Shown: positions 21,824 to 31,765, counted from the stretch's first letter. The stretch: 64,000 nucleotides of DNA from Acidimicrobiales bacterium (GCA_020630195.1 JAHDBV010000015.1:1-64000); one strand, 5' to 3'. The notes: a model not told the origin generated them from the letters alone. Translations and numbers: made by a program.

Positions 21824-22692
21824 GCGTCGGCTCCTTCGGTGTCCCCGAAATCGAGCGGGGCGTCGTGCGACGTCCCGAGGTAGGCGTCGATCACGGTCTT
21901 GTTGGCGCCGATCGCCTCGTGTGGGCCCTCGGCGATGATCGAACCCTCGGCCATGACCACGACCCAGTCGGAGATGTCCCGGACCACGTCCATGTCGTGC
22001 TCGACGAACACCACGGTGCGGCCTTCGTCACGGAGCGACTTCACGTGCCCGAGCAGCGACTGAGTGAGCGCCGGGTTCACGCCGGCCATCGGCTCGTCGA
22101 GCATGATCAGCGACGGATCGGTCATGAGGGCCCGAGCCATCTCCAGCAGCTTGCGCTGACCACCCGACAGGGTGCCGGCGAACTCCTCACGCATGTGGGC
22201 GAGCTTGAAGCGCTCGAGCAGGGCATCGGCCCGTTCCTCGATCTCGCGCTCCTGCTTGCCCCACAGCGGCTTCACGAGGCCACGGAAGAGGTTCTCGCCG
22301 ACCTGGCCGGCGGCACCGAGCTTCATGTTCTCGATGACCGTGAGGCGGGACAGGGCCTTGGTCAGCTGGAAGGTGCGGACCATGCCGTTGCGGGCCACCT
22401 TGTGGGCCGGGAGCGACCCCATGGCGGTCCCGTCGAAGGCCCACGTGCCCTCGTCCGGGGTGTCGAAGCCCGTCATCAGGTTGAAGAACGTGGTCTTGCC
22501 GGCGCCGTTCGGTCCGATCAGGGCGGTGATGATGCCCCGCTGGATCTCGAGATGGTCGACGTCGACGGCGGTGAGACCGCCGAATCGCCGGACGATGCCG
22601 TCGGCGGTCAGCATCGGGTCGGGCTTGGCCGAGCCGGGCTGCTCCGCGACACCCTCGAGCGACGGGATGGTGACGGTCTGATCAGCGGACAT
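21820..22692 (-). CDS. livG: Branched-chain amino acid ABC transporter ATP-binding protein LivG
   Basis: LIGPNGAGKTTFFNLMTGFDTPDEG, LSGGQRKLLEMARALMTDPSLIMLDEPMAGVNP. Confidence 0.92.
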   Translation of the reverse strand: MSADQTVTIPSLEGVAEQPGSAKPDPMLTADGIVRRFGGLTAVDVDHLEIQRGIITALIGPNGAGKTTFFNLMTGFDTPDEGTWAFDGTAMGSLPAHKVARNGMVRTFQLTKALSRLTVIENMKLGAAGQVGENLFRGLVKPLWGKQEREIEERADALLERFKLAHMREEFAGTLSGGQRKLLEMARALMTDPSLIMLDEPMAGVNPALTQSLLGHVKSLRDEGRTVVFVEHDMDVVRDISDWVVVMAEGSIIAEGPHEAIGANKTVIDAYLGTSHDAPLDFGDTEGADA

Positions 22693-23689
22693 CGAGGGCC
22701 AACTCTCGCTTGTCTCCGAAGATGCCCTGGGGCCGGAAGGCCATCAGCAGCATCAGGCCGAGGCCGAGGAGGATGAACCGGGTCTGGCCGACCTGCACGC
22801 CGTCCATGAGCCACTCCGGGATCCAGCCCTCTTCCTGGGCTCCGCGGAGGGTGAGGTCGGTGAACTGGAGCAGGGCCGAGAAGATCATCGAGCCGATCAC
22901 GGGGCCCCAGAGCTTGCCGGTGCCGCCGAGGATCATGGCGACCCAGATGAAGAACGTCTTCGGTGCGCCGAGGTCCTGCGGAGTGGGCTGCACCGAGCTC
23001 TGGCCCAGCACGAACACCATGCCGCCGAGGGCCCCGAACAGGCCACCGAGAACGAGCGACTGCATCTTGACCGAGTAGGCGTTCTTGCCGAGCGCCCGGG
23101 CGGCGTCTTCGTCCTCGCGCACGGCCTTGAGCACACGCCCCCAGGGGGAGCGCATGGCCAGGTGCACGAACAGGACCGAGAGCAGCACGATGGTCCAGCC
23201 GACGAGCACGATCCAGGCGTCCTGGGCGCTGAAGTTCACGAACCAGAGGTCGACCGGGCCGTCGAACGGGTTCAGGTCCTTGAAGGGGCCGGAGAACCCG
23301 TTGATGCCGGTGGAGCCGCCCGTGTAGTTGCGGGCCTCGAACGGGCCGATCTCGGTGGCACGGAACAGGATCCGGGCGATCTCCGAGGCGGCGATCGTCA
23401 CGATGGCCAGATAGTCGGCCCGGAGTCGCAGCGTCGGGACACCGAGGATGAGGGCGAAGGCGGTGGCGGCGAGCAGACCGATCGGGACGGCGGCGATGAG
23501 TGGCAGTCCCTCGTTGAGCGAGATCGCCATGCCGTAGGCCCCGATGGCCATGAACCCGGCGTGGCCGAAGTTCAGCAGGCCGGTGTAGCCGAAGTGGATG
23601 TTGAGGCCGATCGCCGCGATGGCGAAGTAGGCGGCCTGGAACCCGAAGAACTTGTTGACGGTCTCCGAGAGAATGAATCCCCAATCCAT
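22682..23689 (-). CDS. livM: Branched-chain amino acid ABC transporter permease LivM
   Basis: LNIHFGYTGLLNFGHAGFMAIGAYG; multi-TM; VREDEDAARALGKN EAA-like loop. Confidence 0.92.
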   Translation of the reverse strand: MDWGFILSETVNKFFGFQAAYFAIAAIGLNIHFGYTGLLNFGHAGFMAIGAYGMAISLNEGLPLIAAVPIGLLAATAFALILGVPTLRLRADYLAIVTIAASEIARILFRATEIGPFEARNYTGGSTGINGFSGPFKDLNPFDGPVDLWFVNFSAQDAWIVLVGWTIVLLSVLFVHLAMRSPWGRVLKAVREDEDAARALGKNAYSVKMQSLVLGGLFGALGGMVFVLGQSSVQPTPQDLGAPKTFFIWVAMILGGTGKLWGPVIGSMIFSALLQFTDLTLRGAQEEGWIPEWLMDGVQVGQTRFILLGLGLMLLMAFRPQGIFGDKRELALDVR

Positions 23690-24984
23690 CAGCCGATCCT
23701 CTCTTTCCGTCCGAGCAGACCCTGTGGACGCACCAGCAGGATCACGCCGAGGATGAGAAGCGCCCCGACGTTCTTGATCTCACTCGACACGAACAATGTC
23801 GAGAGGTTGATGAACAGGCCCACGATGACCGAGCCGAACAGCGGGCCGTAGGCGGTGCCGAGACCACCGAGGGTCACGGCGGCGAACATGAGGAGCAGGA
23901 GCTCGAAGCCCATGTTCCAGGCGACACCCTGGTTGAGGCCGAACAGCACCCCACCGAGTCCGGCGAGGGCGCCGCCGGTGATCCACACGGTGAGGATCAC
24001 CTTCTCGACGTCGATGCCGGACGACTCGGCGAGGTCCCGGTTGTCGGCGACGGCACGCATCGCCTTGCCGGTCTTGGTCCGGTTCACGGCGAAGGCGACG
24101 GCGATCAGGGTGACGAGCGAGATCACGATGATCCAGATCTCGCGGTTCACGATCCGGAAGCCCAGCAGGTCGTAGCCATCGGTCTGGAGGGCGTACTGGG
24201 CGTAGGTCTCGCGACGGCCGCCGAACAGGTAGAGGTAGATGTAGCGGGCCAGGATCGACAGGCCGATCGAGATCACCAGCATGGCGATCAGGCCGGATCC
24301 CCGCCGTCGGAGGCGGCGCCAGAGGCCGAGCTCGTTCGCCCCGCCGGCACCCGCGGACAACGCGATCGCCAGGATCGCCGCCGGGATGACGTGCAGGCCG
24401 ACGTCCCGGTTGAAGAACAGGGCCACGACGGCGCCGAACGTGACCAGTTCGCCGTGGGCGAAGTTGGTGAGGCCGGTGGTGCCGAAGATGAGCGAGAGGC
24501 CGATCGAGGACATCGCGATGATCAGGCCGAAGATGAGGCCGTCCTTGACCAGGCCCGGGACCCGGTCGAGCCGGCTCTTCACGTTGGGAGCCGCCGCACC
24601 CTCCCCCTCGATGAGGGGGAACAGCACGTTGCGGTTCTGGCCCTCGGTGAGGTCGAGCTCGCGGAAGGTCTGGTCCGGGTTCTTGAGGGCGATGCCGTCG
24701 GCGAACGACCCGGTGTCGATGGTGACGACGTAGGTGCCGGCGTCGGCGACGGGCACGAACCAGGTGCCGTCGGCGCCCGAGGTCGTCTCGCCGACCTCAC
24801 CGCCGTCGGGGGACGTCACGGTGATCTTCACCCCCTCGACCGGGAACTTGTCGCCCTCTTCGGGCGTGGCGGTCAGGGTGCCCTTGAAACCCGGTTCCTC
24901 CTGGGCTCCGGCGGCGGCGGGAAAGCCGAGCACCGAGAAGGCCAGGAGGACGAGCAAGGCGACGATGCCAGGTGTCCGTTTCAC
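23689..24984 (-). CDS. livH: Branched-chain amino acid ABC transporter permease LivH with N-terminal signal peptide and secreted beta-sandwich-like domain
   Basis: C-terminal LivH core (IFGTTGLTNFAHGELVTFGA, RAVADNRDLAESSGIDVEKV) preceded by a signal peptide and ~105-aa carboxypeptidase-regulatory-like segment. Confidence 0.88.
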   Translation of the reverse strand: MKRTPGIVALLVLLAFSVLGFPAAAGAQEEPGFKGTLTATPEEGDKFPVEGVKITVTSPDGGEVGETTSGADGTWFVPVADAGTYVVTIDTGSFADGIALKNPDQTFRELDLTEGQNRNVLFPLIEGEGAAAPNVKSRLDRVPGLVKDGLIFGLIIAMSSIGLSLIFGTTGLTNFAHGELVTFGAVVALFFNRDVGLHVIPAAILAIALSAGAGGANELGLWRRLRRRGSGLIAMLVISIGLSILARYIYLYLFGGRRETYAQYALQTDGYDLLGFRIVNREIWIIVISLVTLIAVAFAVNRTKTGKAMRAVADNRDLAESSGIDVEKVILTVWITGGALAGLGGVLFGLNQGVAWNMGFELLLLMFAAVTLGGLGTAYGPLFGSVIVGLFINLSTLFVSSEIKNVGALLILGVILLVRPQGLLGRKERIG

Positions 24985-25087
24985 AGGGGCCGGAGTCTAT
25001 ATGCCGTGCGGCACACGCGGGCCGGCGCCGGATGTTCGTCCCGGACGTCGGTGACCGGGGCAGGACGGTCGTCGAGCCTTCGGTGCG

Positions 25088-26092
25088 TCAGACGAGGAGG
25101 CCGGCGGCCACCCGGGCACGTTCCATCACCGGTTCGGCGATGGCCCGGGCCTTGTCGGCCCCCAGGCGCAGGGCGTCGCGCACGTCGTCGTCGTCGAGTT
25201 CGGCGTAGCGCTGCTGGATCGGCTCGAGCGCGGCGACGACGGCCTCGGCGACGTCGCCCTTCAGCGGCCCGTACTGCTCATAGGACTCGGCGAGCTGTTC
25301 CGGGTTCGCGTCGGTGACGGCGGCGAGGATCGAGAGGAGGTTCGACACCCCGGGCTTGCCGGCGATGTCGAACCGGACCTCACCGTCGGAGTCGGTGACG
25401 GCCCGCTTGAACTTCTTCGTGATCGCCTTCGGCTCGTCGAAGAGCTCGACGGTGCCCTGGGGTGAATCGAGCGACTTCGACATCTTGCGGTCGGGGTGTT
25501 GGAGGTCCATCACCCGGGCACCGGCGGCCGGGACCCGGTGTTCGGGGATCACGAACGTGTCGCCGTAGCGGTTGTTGAATCGCTCGGCGACGTCGCGGGT
25601 CAGCTCGATGTGCTGTTTCTGATCGTCGCCCACCGGTACGACGTTCGTGTCGTAGAGCAGGATGTCGGCGGCCTGCAGGGCGGGATAGGTGAAGAGGCCG
25701 GCCGAGATGAACGAGCCGCTCCTGGTCTGGCCGGCGGCGGCCGCATCGGCCTTGTCCTTGAACTGGACCATGCGGGACAGCTCGCCGTAGGACGCCACGG
25801 TCTGCATCAACCAGCCGAGCTCGGCGTGTTCACGGACGTGGCTCTGGACGAACAGGATGCACCGCTGCGGATCGAGCCCGGCCGCGAGCAACGTGCGGGC
25901 CATCCGCATCGAGCCCTCGGCCACCTCGCCGGGCTCCTTCGGCATCGTCAGGGCGTGGAGGTCGACGATGCAGAACAGGGCGTCGGTCTCGTCCTGCATG
26001 GCCACCCAGTTCCGGATCGCGCCCAGGTAGTTCCCGAGGTGGGTGGTCCCGGTCGGCTGGATCCCGGAGAAGACACGAGGTCGGCTGGTCAT
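25088..26092 (-). CDS. trpS: Tryptophanyl-tRNA synthetase
   Basis: SGIQPTGTTHLGNYLGAI, LQAADILLYDTNVVPVGDDQKQHIELTRD, DRKMSKS (KMSKS motif). Confidence 0.96.
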   Translation of the reverse strand: MTSRPRVFSGIQPTGTTHLGNYLGAIRNWVAMQDETDALFCIVDLHALTMPKEPGEVAEGSMRMARTLLAAGLDPQRCILFVQSHVREHAELGWLMQTVASYGELSRMVQFKDKADAAAAGQTRSGSFISAGLFTYPALQAADILLYDTNVVPVGDDQKQHIELTRDVAERFNNRYGDTFVIPEHRVPAAGARVMDLQHPDRKMSKSLDSPQGTVELFDEPKAITKKFKRAVTDSDGEVRFDIAGKPGVSNLLSILAAVTDANPEQLAESYEQYGPLKGDVAEAVVAALEPIQQRYAELDDDDVRDALRLGADKARAIAEPVMERARVAAGLLV

Positions 26093-26157
26093 GGGGCGAA
26101 AGGGTAGGACCCGCCGCCATCGACCGAGGGGCAATTCCGCGCCTCTAGGCTCGCGCC

Positions 26158-26937
26158 GTGGCGTACGAGGTCCAGACCGAGGTGTTCCAGGGTCCCTTCG
26201 ACCTGCTGTTGAAGCTGATCCTCGACGACACCGTCGATCTCTACGAGGTGAAACTGGCCGACATCGTCGACGCCTACCTCGCCGAGCTCGCCAAGATGCA
26301 GGACACCGACCTCGAGGTGGCCACCGAGTTCCTGCTCATCGCGGCGACCCTCGTGGAGCTCAAGACCCGCCGCCTGCTCCCGATCGACGACGACGTCGAC
26401 CTCGACGAGGAACTCGGGATCTGGGAGGAGCGGGACCTGCTGCTCTCCCGCCTGCTCGAGTGCAAGACGTTCAAGGACGCGGCGAAGATCATCGACCAGT
26501 TGATCGCCCACGCCTCTCGCTCGGTGCCGCGCCGGGCCGGGATCGACGAACGCTTCGTCGACCTGTCGCCCGATCTGCTCGCCGGTGTCACCCCCGAGCA
26601 CCTGAAGCGGGCGTTCCTGCGAGCGGTGACCCCCAAGCCGCTGCCGGCCGTGCAGCTCACCCATGTGGCGGCGATCAAGGCGAACGTGTCGGACACGATC
26701 GTCCGGTTGCTCGACCGCCTGCCGGGAGCGGGCACGGTCTCGTTCCGCGACCTGACCGCCGGGGTCGACGACCGCATCGAGGTCGTGGTGACGTTCCTCG
26801 CGGTGCTCGAGATGTTCAAGCAGGGCCTGGTCGACATCGACCAGCCCACGGTGTTCGGTGCACTCACGGTGGCGTGGTGCGGCGACGACGTCGACCGGAG
26901 CCTCGCGCTCGCCGGCATCGACGGGTACGAAGGTTGA
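26158..26937 (+). CDS. scpA: Segregation and condensation protein A
   Basis: VFQGPFDLLLKLILDDTVDLYEVKLADIVDAYL; scpB follows; TAGGCT six nt before GTG. Confidence 0.93.
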   Translation: MAYEVQTEVFQGPFDLLLKLILDDTVDLYEVKLADIVDAYLAELAKMQDTDLEVATEFLLIAATLVELKTRRLLPIDDDVDLDEELGIWEERDLLLSRLLECKTFKDAAKIIDQLIAHASRSVPRRAGIDERFVDLSPDLLAGVTPEHLKRAFLRAVTPKPLPAVQLTHVAAIKANVSDTIVRLLDRLPGAGTVSFRDLTAGVDDRIEVVVTFLAVLEMFKQGLVDIDQPTVFGALTVAWCGDDVDRSLALAGIDGYEG

Positions 26938-26944
26938 GGCGACG

Positions 26945-27775
26945 ATGACCGACGACGATCAGACCCGGGACGAGACGCCGGAACCCGGCGCGGAGCCCAT
27001 CGAGGCCGGGGTCGAGGTGGAGGCCGAGATGGCCGACACGGCGCCGGCGACGGACGGCGACGTGGCCGAGGGTGACGTCGAGGAGCACGCGACGGTCGAG
27101 CTCGACGACGCCGCCCTCGACCGGGCGATCGAGGCCATCGTGATGGTGGCGACCGACCCGGTGCCCGAGGACTTCCTCGCCACGCTGCTCGATCAGCCCA
27201 TGAACCGCATCGCGGCCCGCTGCCGGGCGCTTTCGGCCGAGTACGGCGAGCAGCGGCGCGGGTTCGAACTCGTGCCGATCGCCGGGGGATGGCGCTTCCA
27301 GTCGCATCCGCTCCAGGCCGAGTTCGTCGAACGGTTCGTCCTGGAACCGCAGTCGAGCCGCATGTCGACCGCCGCCCTCGAGACCCTGTCGATCATCGCC
27401 TACAAGCAGCCGATCTCCCGGGCCCAGGTCTCGGCGATCCGCGGCGTCAACGTCGATGGCGTGTTGCGCACCCTCGTCACCCGTGGCTACGTCGAGGAGG
27501 TGGCACGCGACTCCGGGCCGGGCCAGGCCGTGCTCTACGGCACGACCGACGAGTTCTGCTCGCGGCTCGGGCTCGCCTCGGCCGCCGATCTGCCTCCGCT
27601 CGGTGCCTTCGTGCCCTCGGCGGAGATCGTCGAAGCCCTCGAGCAGACGCTGCGGGCCGAGCCCGACAGCCCGGCGATCGACCTCGGCGACGACGCCGGG
27701 GAGCACGCGCCGGAGTCAGCCGACGACGCCGAGATGCTGGCCGCGGCGACCGGCGACGACGCCGACCCGGCCTGA
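26945..27775 (+). CDS. scpB: Segregation and condensation protein B with acidic N-/C-terminal extensions
   Basis: ALETLSIIAYKQPISRAQVSAIRGVNVDGVLRTLVTRGYVEE. Confidence 0.92.
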   Translation: MTDDDQTRDETPEPGAEPIEAGVEVEAEMADTAPATDGDVAEGDVEEHATVELDDAALDRAIEAIVMVATDPVPEDFLATLLDQPMNRIAARCRALSAEYGEQRRGFELVPIAGGWRFQSHPLQAEFVERFVLEPQSSRMSTAALETLSIIAYKQPISRAQVSAIRGVNVDGVLRTLVTRGYVEEVARDSGPGQAVLYGTTDEFCSRLGLASAADLPPLGAFVPSAEIVEALEQTLRAEPDSPAIDLGDDAGEHAPESADDAEMLAAATGDDADPA

Positions 27776-27780
27776 CCCCG

Positions 27781-28554
27781 ATGACGGGATTCGACGTCGA
27801 AGCCGACGGCCAACGCCTCCAGAAGGTGCTCGCCCGGATCGGCCTCGGGTCCCGCCGGGTCTGCGAAGACCTCATCGCCGAGGGCCGGGTGACGGTCAAC
27901 GGCGAGGTGGCCGAGCTGGGCCGTCGGGTCGACCCCGAGGCCGACGAGATCGCCGTCGACGGCGCGGTGATGTCGACCGTGGTCGACGGTGTGACGTACC
28001 TGCTCAACAAGCCGGCCGGCGTCGTGACGACGGCGGCCGACACCCACGGGCGTCCGATCGTGACCGAGCTCGTCCCCGACGACCCCCGGGTGTTCCCCGT
28101 CGGGCGGCTCGATCTGGAGACCGAGGGTCTGCTGTTGCTCACCAACGACGGCGACCTGGCCCACCGTCTCACCCACCCGTCGTTCGGGGTCGAGAAGGAG
28201 TACCTCGCCGAGGTGCGCGGCCGGCCCAGCCGGGCCGCCGTCCGCCGGCTGCGTGAAGGTGTCGAACTCGACGACGGGTTGACCGCTCCGGCGAAGGCGT
28301 CGGTCCCGGGTGACGGCCTCGTGCGCATCACGATCCACGAAGGCCGCAACCGGCAGGTCCGGCGCATGATGGAGGCCATCGGCCATCCCCTCGAGCGCCT
28401 CGTCCGGGTCCGGATCGGCCCGCTGTCCGATCACTCGCTGAAGGCCGGCACCTGGCGTGAGGTCACCCAGGCCGAGCTGCTCGATCTGCAACGAGCCGTC
28501 CGCCGCACCGGCGACGACGAATCGGGTGGGACCGTCACGGGCGAGAAGGGTTAG
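27781..28554 (+). CDS. rluB: 23S rRNA pseudouridine synthase RluB family
   Basis: S4 domain RLQKVLARIGLGSRRVCEDLIAEGRVTVNG; PVGRLDLETEGLLLLTNDGDLAHRLTHPS; EGRNRQVRRM. Confidence 0.93.
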   Translation: MTGFDVEADGQRLQKVLARIGLGSRRVCEDLIAEGRVTVNGEVAELGRRVDPEADEIAVDGAVMSTVVDGVTYLLNKPAGVVTTAADTHGRPIVTELVPDDPRVFPVGRLDLETEGLLLLTNDGDLAHRLTHPSFGVEKEYLAEVRGRPSRAAVRRLREGVELDDGLTAPAKASVPGDGLVRITIHEGRNRQVRRMMEAIGHPLERLVRVRIGPLSDHSLKAGTWREVTQAELLDLQRAVRRTGDDESGGTVTGEKG

Positions 28555-28564
28555 CCTGCCCGCC

Positions 28565-28924
28565 GTGCCGTTCCGAGCGATCCGAGGGGCGACGACGATC
28601 GAAGTCGACGACGCCGAACACATCACCGCCGCCACCGTCGAGATGGTGGCCGAGGTCCTGGAGCGCAACGAGCTGCGCCCGGCCGACGTGATCTCGATCC
28701 TGTTCACCGCCACCGCGGACGTGACGGCCATGCCGCCGGCGGCCGCCGCCCGCACCCTCGGCATCACCGACGCCGCTCTGATGTGTGCCCAGGAGATGCA
28801 CTACGACGGCGGGGTCGAGAAGTGCATCCGGATGATGCTGCACGCCGATGTGATGGCCGGCCGAGCGCCGCGCCACGTCTACCTCCACGGCGCCACCGTC
28901 CTCCGTCCCGACCTCGCGTCGTGA
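28565..28924 (+). CDS. aroH: Chorismate mutase, AroH class
   Basis: FRAIRGATTIEVDDAEHITAATVEMVAEVLERNEL...ISILFTATADVTAMPPAAAAR; YLHGATVLRPDL. Confidence 0.9.
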   Translation: MPFRAIRGATTIEVDDAEHITAATVEMVAEVLERNELRPADVISILFTATADVTAMPPAAAARTLGITDAALMCAQEMHYDGGVEKCIRMMLHADVMAGRAPRHVYLHGATVLRPDLAS

Positions 28925-30036
28925 GCGATCTCGCCACGGCGGTCGCCCGGGCCGCCGCGAACGGCCCGGCGTTGCGTGTCGCGATCATCGGCACGGGGTT
29001 GATCGGCGGATCGGTCGGGATCGGACTGCGACGCCACGGCTGGCACGTCACCGCGATCGACCGCGACCCCGACGTGGCGGCCCGGGCCGCCGAGATCGGT
29101 GCGGCCGACGACGTCGCCACCCTCGACGGGCTCGACCCGGCGACCGATCTCACCGTCATCGCCACCCCGGTCGGTGACGTCGCCGCCCTGGCCCAGCACG
29201 CCCTCGGGCGGACCGACGGCGCGGTCACCGACGTGGGGTCGACCAAGCTCGACGTGTGTGTCGCCATCGACCACCCCCGTTTCGTCGGTGGGCACCCCAT
29301 GGCCGGCTCCGAACAGGACGGCCTCGCCGGTGCCGACGGCGACCTCTTCTCCGGGGCGACCTGGGTCCTGACGCCGGGCGACGTGGGGGAGGGCGTGCAC
29401 TTCACCCGGGTGCGCCGCATGGTGCGGGTGCTCGGGGCCGAACCGGTCACCCTCGGCCCCCGTGAACACGACCAGATGGTCGCCCTCGTCTCCCACGTGC
29501 CCCATCTCACCGCCGCCTCGCTGATGGTGCTCGCCGACGACGCCACCGATGAACACCGTGCCCTGCTGCGCCTCGCCGCCGGCGGCTTCCGGGACATGAC
29601 CCGCATCTCGGCCGGCCGGCCGGGTATCTGGCCCGACATCTGCGTGTCGAACAAGACCGCCATCGTCGCCGGCCTCGATCGCCTGATCGAGGCACTCGGC
29701 CAGATGCGGACCCGGGTGGCCGACCAGGACCGCGACGGCCTGCTCGAGGTCCTCGACCGTGCCCGGGCCGCCCGGACCAACCTGCCGACCGGGTACGCCG
29801 TGTCGGACGATCTCGTGGAGATGTCGATCCCGATCCCGGATCGCCCGGGCGAGATCGCCGCCATCGCCACGCTGGCCACCGAACTCGACGTGAACCTGCT
29901 CGACCTCGAGCTCACCCACTCCGGTGAGGGACGCCGTGGCGTGCTCATCACCGTCATCGACGCGGGCATGCAGGAGCGCTTCTACGGCGCACTCGTGGCC
30001 CGTGGGTACCGACCCCGGACCCGCCCCCTCGACTGA
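28921..30036 (+). CDS. tyrA: Prephenate dehydrogenase with C-terminal ACT-like domain
   Basis: VAIIGTGLIGGSVGIGLRRHGW, VTDVGSTK, FVGGHPMAGSEQDG; C-terminal IPDRPGEIAAIATLATELDVNLLDLEL. Confidence 0.92.
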   Translation: MSDLATAVARAAANGPALRVAIIGTGLIGGSVGIGLRRHGWHVTAIDRDPDVAARAAEIGAADDVATLDGLDPATDLTVIATPVGDVAALAQHALGRTDGAVTDVGSTKLDVCVAIDHPRFVGGHPMAGSEQDGLAGADGDLFSGATWVLTPGDVGEGVHFTRVRRMVRVLGAEPVTLGPREHDQMVALVSHVPHLTAASLMVLADDATDEHRALLRLAAGGFRDMTRISAGRPGIWPDICVSNKTAIVAGLDRLIEALGQMRTRVADQDRDGLLEVLDRARAARTNLPTGYAVSDDLVEMSIPIPDRPGEIAAIATLATELDVNLLDLELTHSGEGRRGVLITVIDAGMQERFYGALVARGYRPRTRPLD

Positions 30037-30072
30037 GGGCGTCGCCCGACGACGGTGGATAGCGTGCCCGAG

Positions 30073-30792
30073 ATGTCTGAGATCGCCGGCAACGCCACCC
30101 ATCCCGCCGTGGTGGCCATCGACGGGCCGGCCGGGTCCGGCAAGTCGACGATCGCCAAGCGACTCGCCGAGGCGCTCGGCCTCGAGTACCTCGACACCGG
30201 GGCGATGTACCGGGCGGTGACCTTCGCCGTGCTCGACGGTGGCATCGACCCGGCGGACGAGACGGCCGTGGCCGCCCTGGTCGGACCCCTCGACATCGTC
30301 GTGCGGGGCTCGGGCACCGTGCTCGTCGAGGGCACGGACGCCACCGAGGCGATCCGGACGGCCGAGGTGAACCGCAACGTGTCGGTCGTGGCCGCGCAGG
30401 CCGCCGTGCGCACCGAGCTCGTCGGACGGCAGCGGGCGTGGGCCAAGGCCCGCGGTGGTGGTGTGCTCGAAGGGCGCGACATCGGCTCCGCCGTGTTCCC
30501 CGACGCCATGGCGAAGATCTACCTCACGGCCTCGCCCCAGGTCCGGGCCGAACGCCGAGCCCACCAGATCGGCCAGACCGATCCGGCGGAGATCCGGGCG
30601 ATGGCCGACGAGTTGGCCCGCCGGGACGAGCTCGACTCGACCCGGGCGATCGACCCGTTGGCCCAGGCCGAGGGGGCGATCCGGTTCGACACGTCCGACC
30701 TGACGATCGACGAGGTCGTCGCCGAGCTCGCCGTGCTGGTGCGGGCCCGTGCCGCCGAGGTGGCCGCCGACGCGGGGGGCGACGGTGGCTGA
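30073..30792 (+). CDS. cmk: Cytidylate kinase
   Basis: VAIDGPAGSGKSTIAKRLAEALGLEYLDTGAMYRAVT, GRDIGSAVFPDA, IYLTASPQVRAERRAHQ; ATG 30073 lies 7 nt after TAGCGT. Confidence 0.94.
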   Translation: MSEIAGNATHPAVVAIDGPAGSGKSTIAKRLAEALGLEYLDTGAMYRAVTFAVLDGGIDPADETAVAALVGPLDIVVRGSGTVLVEGTDATEAIRTAEVNRNVSVVAAQAAVRTELVGRQRAWAKARGGGVLEGRDIGSAVFPDAMAKIYLTASPQVRAERRAHQIGQTDPAEIRAMADELARRDELDSTRAIDPLAQAEGAIRFDTSDLTIDEVVAELAVLVRARAAEVAADAGGDGG

Positions 30793-30820
30793 TCTGCGGG
30801 GGCGGGATCCTCGTGGGCCG

Positions 30821-31474
30821 ATGAGCGCCGGCTCGGTCCGCTTCTACCGGGGCGTGCGCTGGTGCCTCCGTCGACTGTTCGGCCTGTGGTTCTCACTCGA
30901 GGTGATCGGGAGCGAGAAGGTGCCCGCCGAGGGCGGGTTCATCCTCGCCCCGGGTAGTCACCGGTCGATCCTCGACACCCCGATCGTGTCGTCGGCCACC
31001 GACCGTGTGCTGCGGTACATGGGTGCCGAGGCCTACTTCGACACGCCGGGTCTCGGCCACTTCCTACGCTCGGTCGGCGGATTCGCGGTGGAGCGTGACG
31101 CGACCGACCGCGACGCACTGCGCATCTCGGAGGAGGTGCTCCGCCGTGGCGAGCCGCTCGTGATCTTCCCCGAGGGCACCCGCCAGACCGGGCCCGAGAT
31201 CGGCGAACTGAAGCAGGGTGCGGCGTTCCTCGCCCATCGGGCCGAGGTGCCGCTCGTGCCCGTCGGCATCGGTGGTGCGGCGGCGTCGATGCCGCCGGGT
31301 TCGAAGAAGATCCGTCGGGCGAAGATGGTCCTCGTCGTCGGTGACCCGATCCATCCGGGCCCCCGGGAGCCGGGGAGCCGGGTGAAGCGCTCGGCCGTGA
31401 AGGCGACCTCGGCCGCGTTGGCCTCCGCGCTCGTGGAGCTGTGGGCCGAGGCCGAGGCCCGGACCGACGCCTGA
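30821..31474 (+). CDS. 1-acyl-sn-glycerol-3-phosphate acyltransferase (PlsC family)
   Basis: APGSHRSILDTP (HX4D), [23 protein letters not shown]. Confidence 0.88.
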   Translation: MSAGSVRFYRGVRWCLRRLFGLWFSLEVIGSEKVPAEGGFILAPGSHRSILDTPIVSSATDRVLRYMGAEAYFDTPGLGHFLRSVGGFAVERDATDRDALRISEEVLRRGEPLVIFPEGTRQTGPEIGELKQGAAFLAHRAEVPLVPVGIGGAAASMPPGSKKIRRAKMVLVVGDPIHPGPREPGSRVKRSAVKATSAALASALVELWAEAEARTDA

Positions 31475-31538
31475 CGGTTCGCGAAACACCGGCGGCGGAT
31501 TCCCCACCGCCGACGTCGTTCCGGCTTGACTCGAGGCC

Positions 31539-31745
31539 GTGACCCGTCGTCTCGCTGTGCTGTTCCCGGTGGCCCTGCTGGTCGCTGCCTGTGGTTCCGA
31601 GGCGAGCTCCGACCCGGCGGCCGAGAGCTCCGTGCCGAGCGAGACCACCGTGACGACCACGGCGGAGTCCGACGAGTCGTCACCCACCACCCATGAGGAG
31701 GAGCCGGAGCGCCTGCCGGCCATCGACGAGGACTCGGCGATGTAG
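31539..31745 (+). CDS. Small (68-aa) putative lipoprotein, otherwise disordered
   Basis: MTRRLAVLFPVALLVAACGS lipobox then Ser/Thr/Glu-rich tail. Confidence 0.5.
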   Translation: MTRRLAVLFPVALLVAACGSEASSDPAAESSVPSETTVTTTAESDESSPTTHEEEPERLPAIDEDSAM

Positions 31746-31765
31746 ACACCGCCGCGGACGATCGC

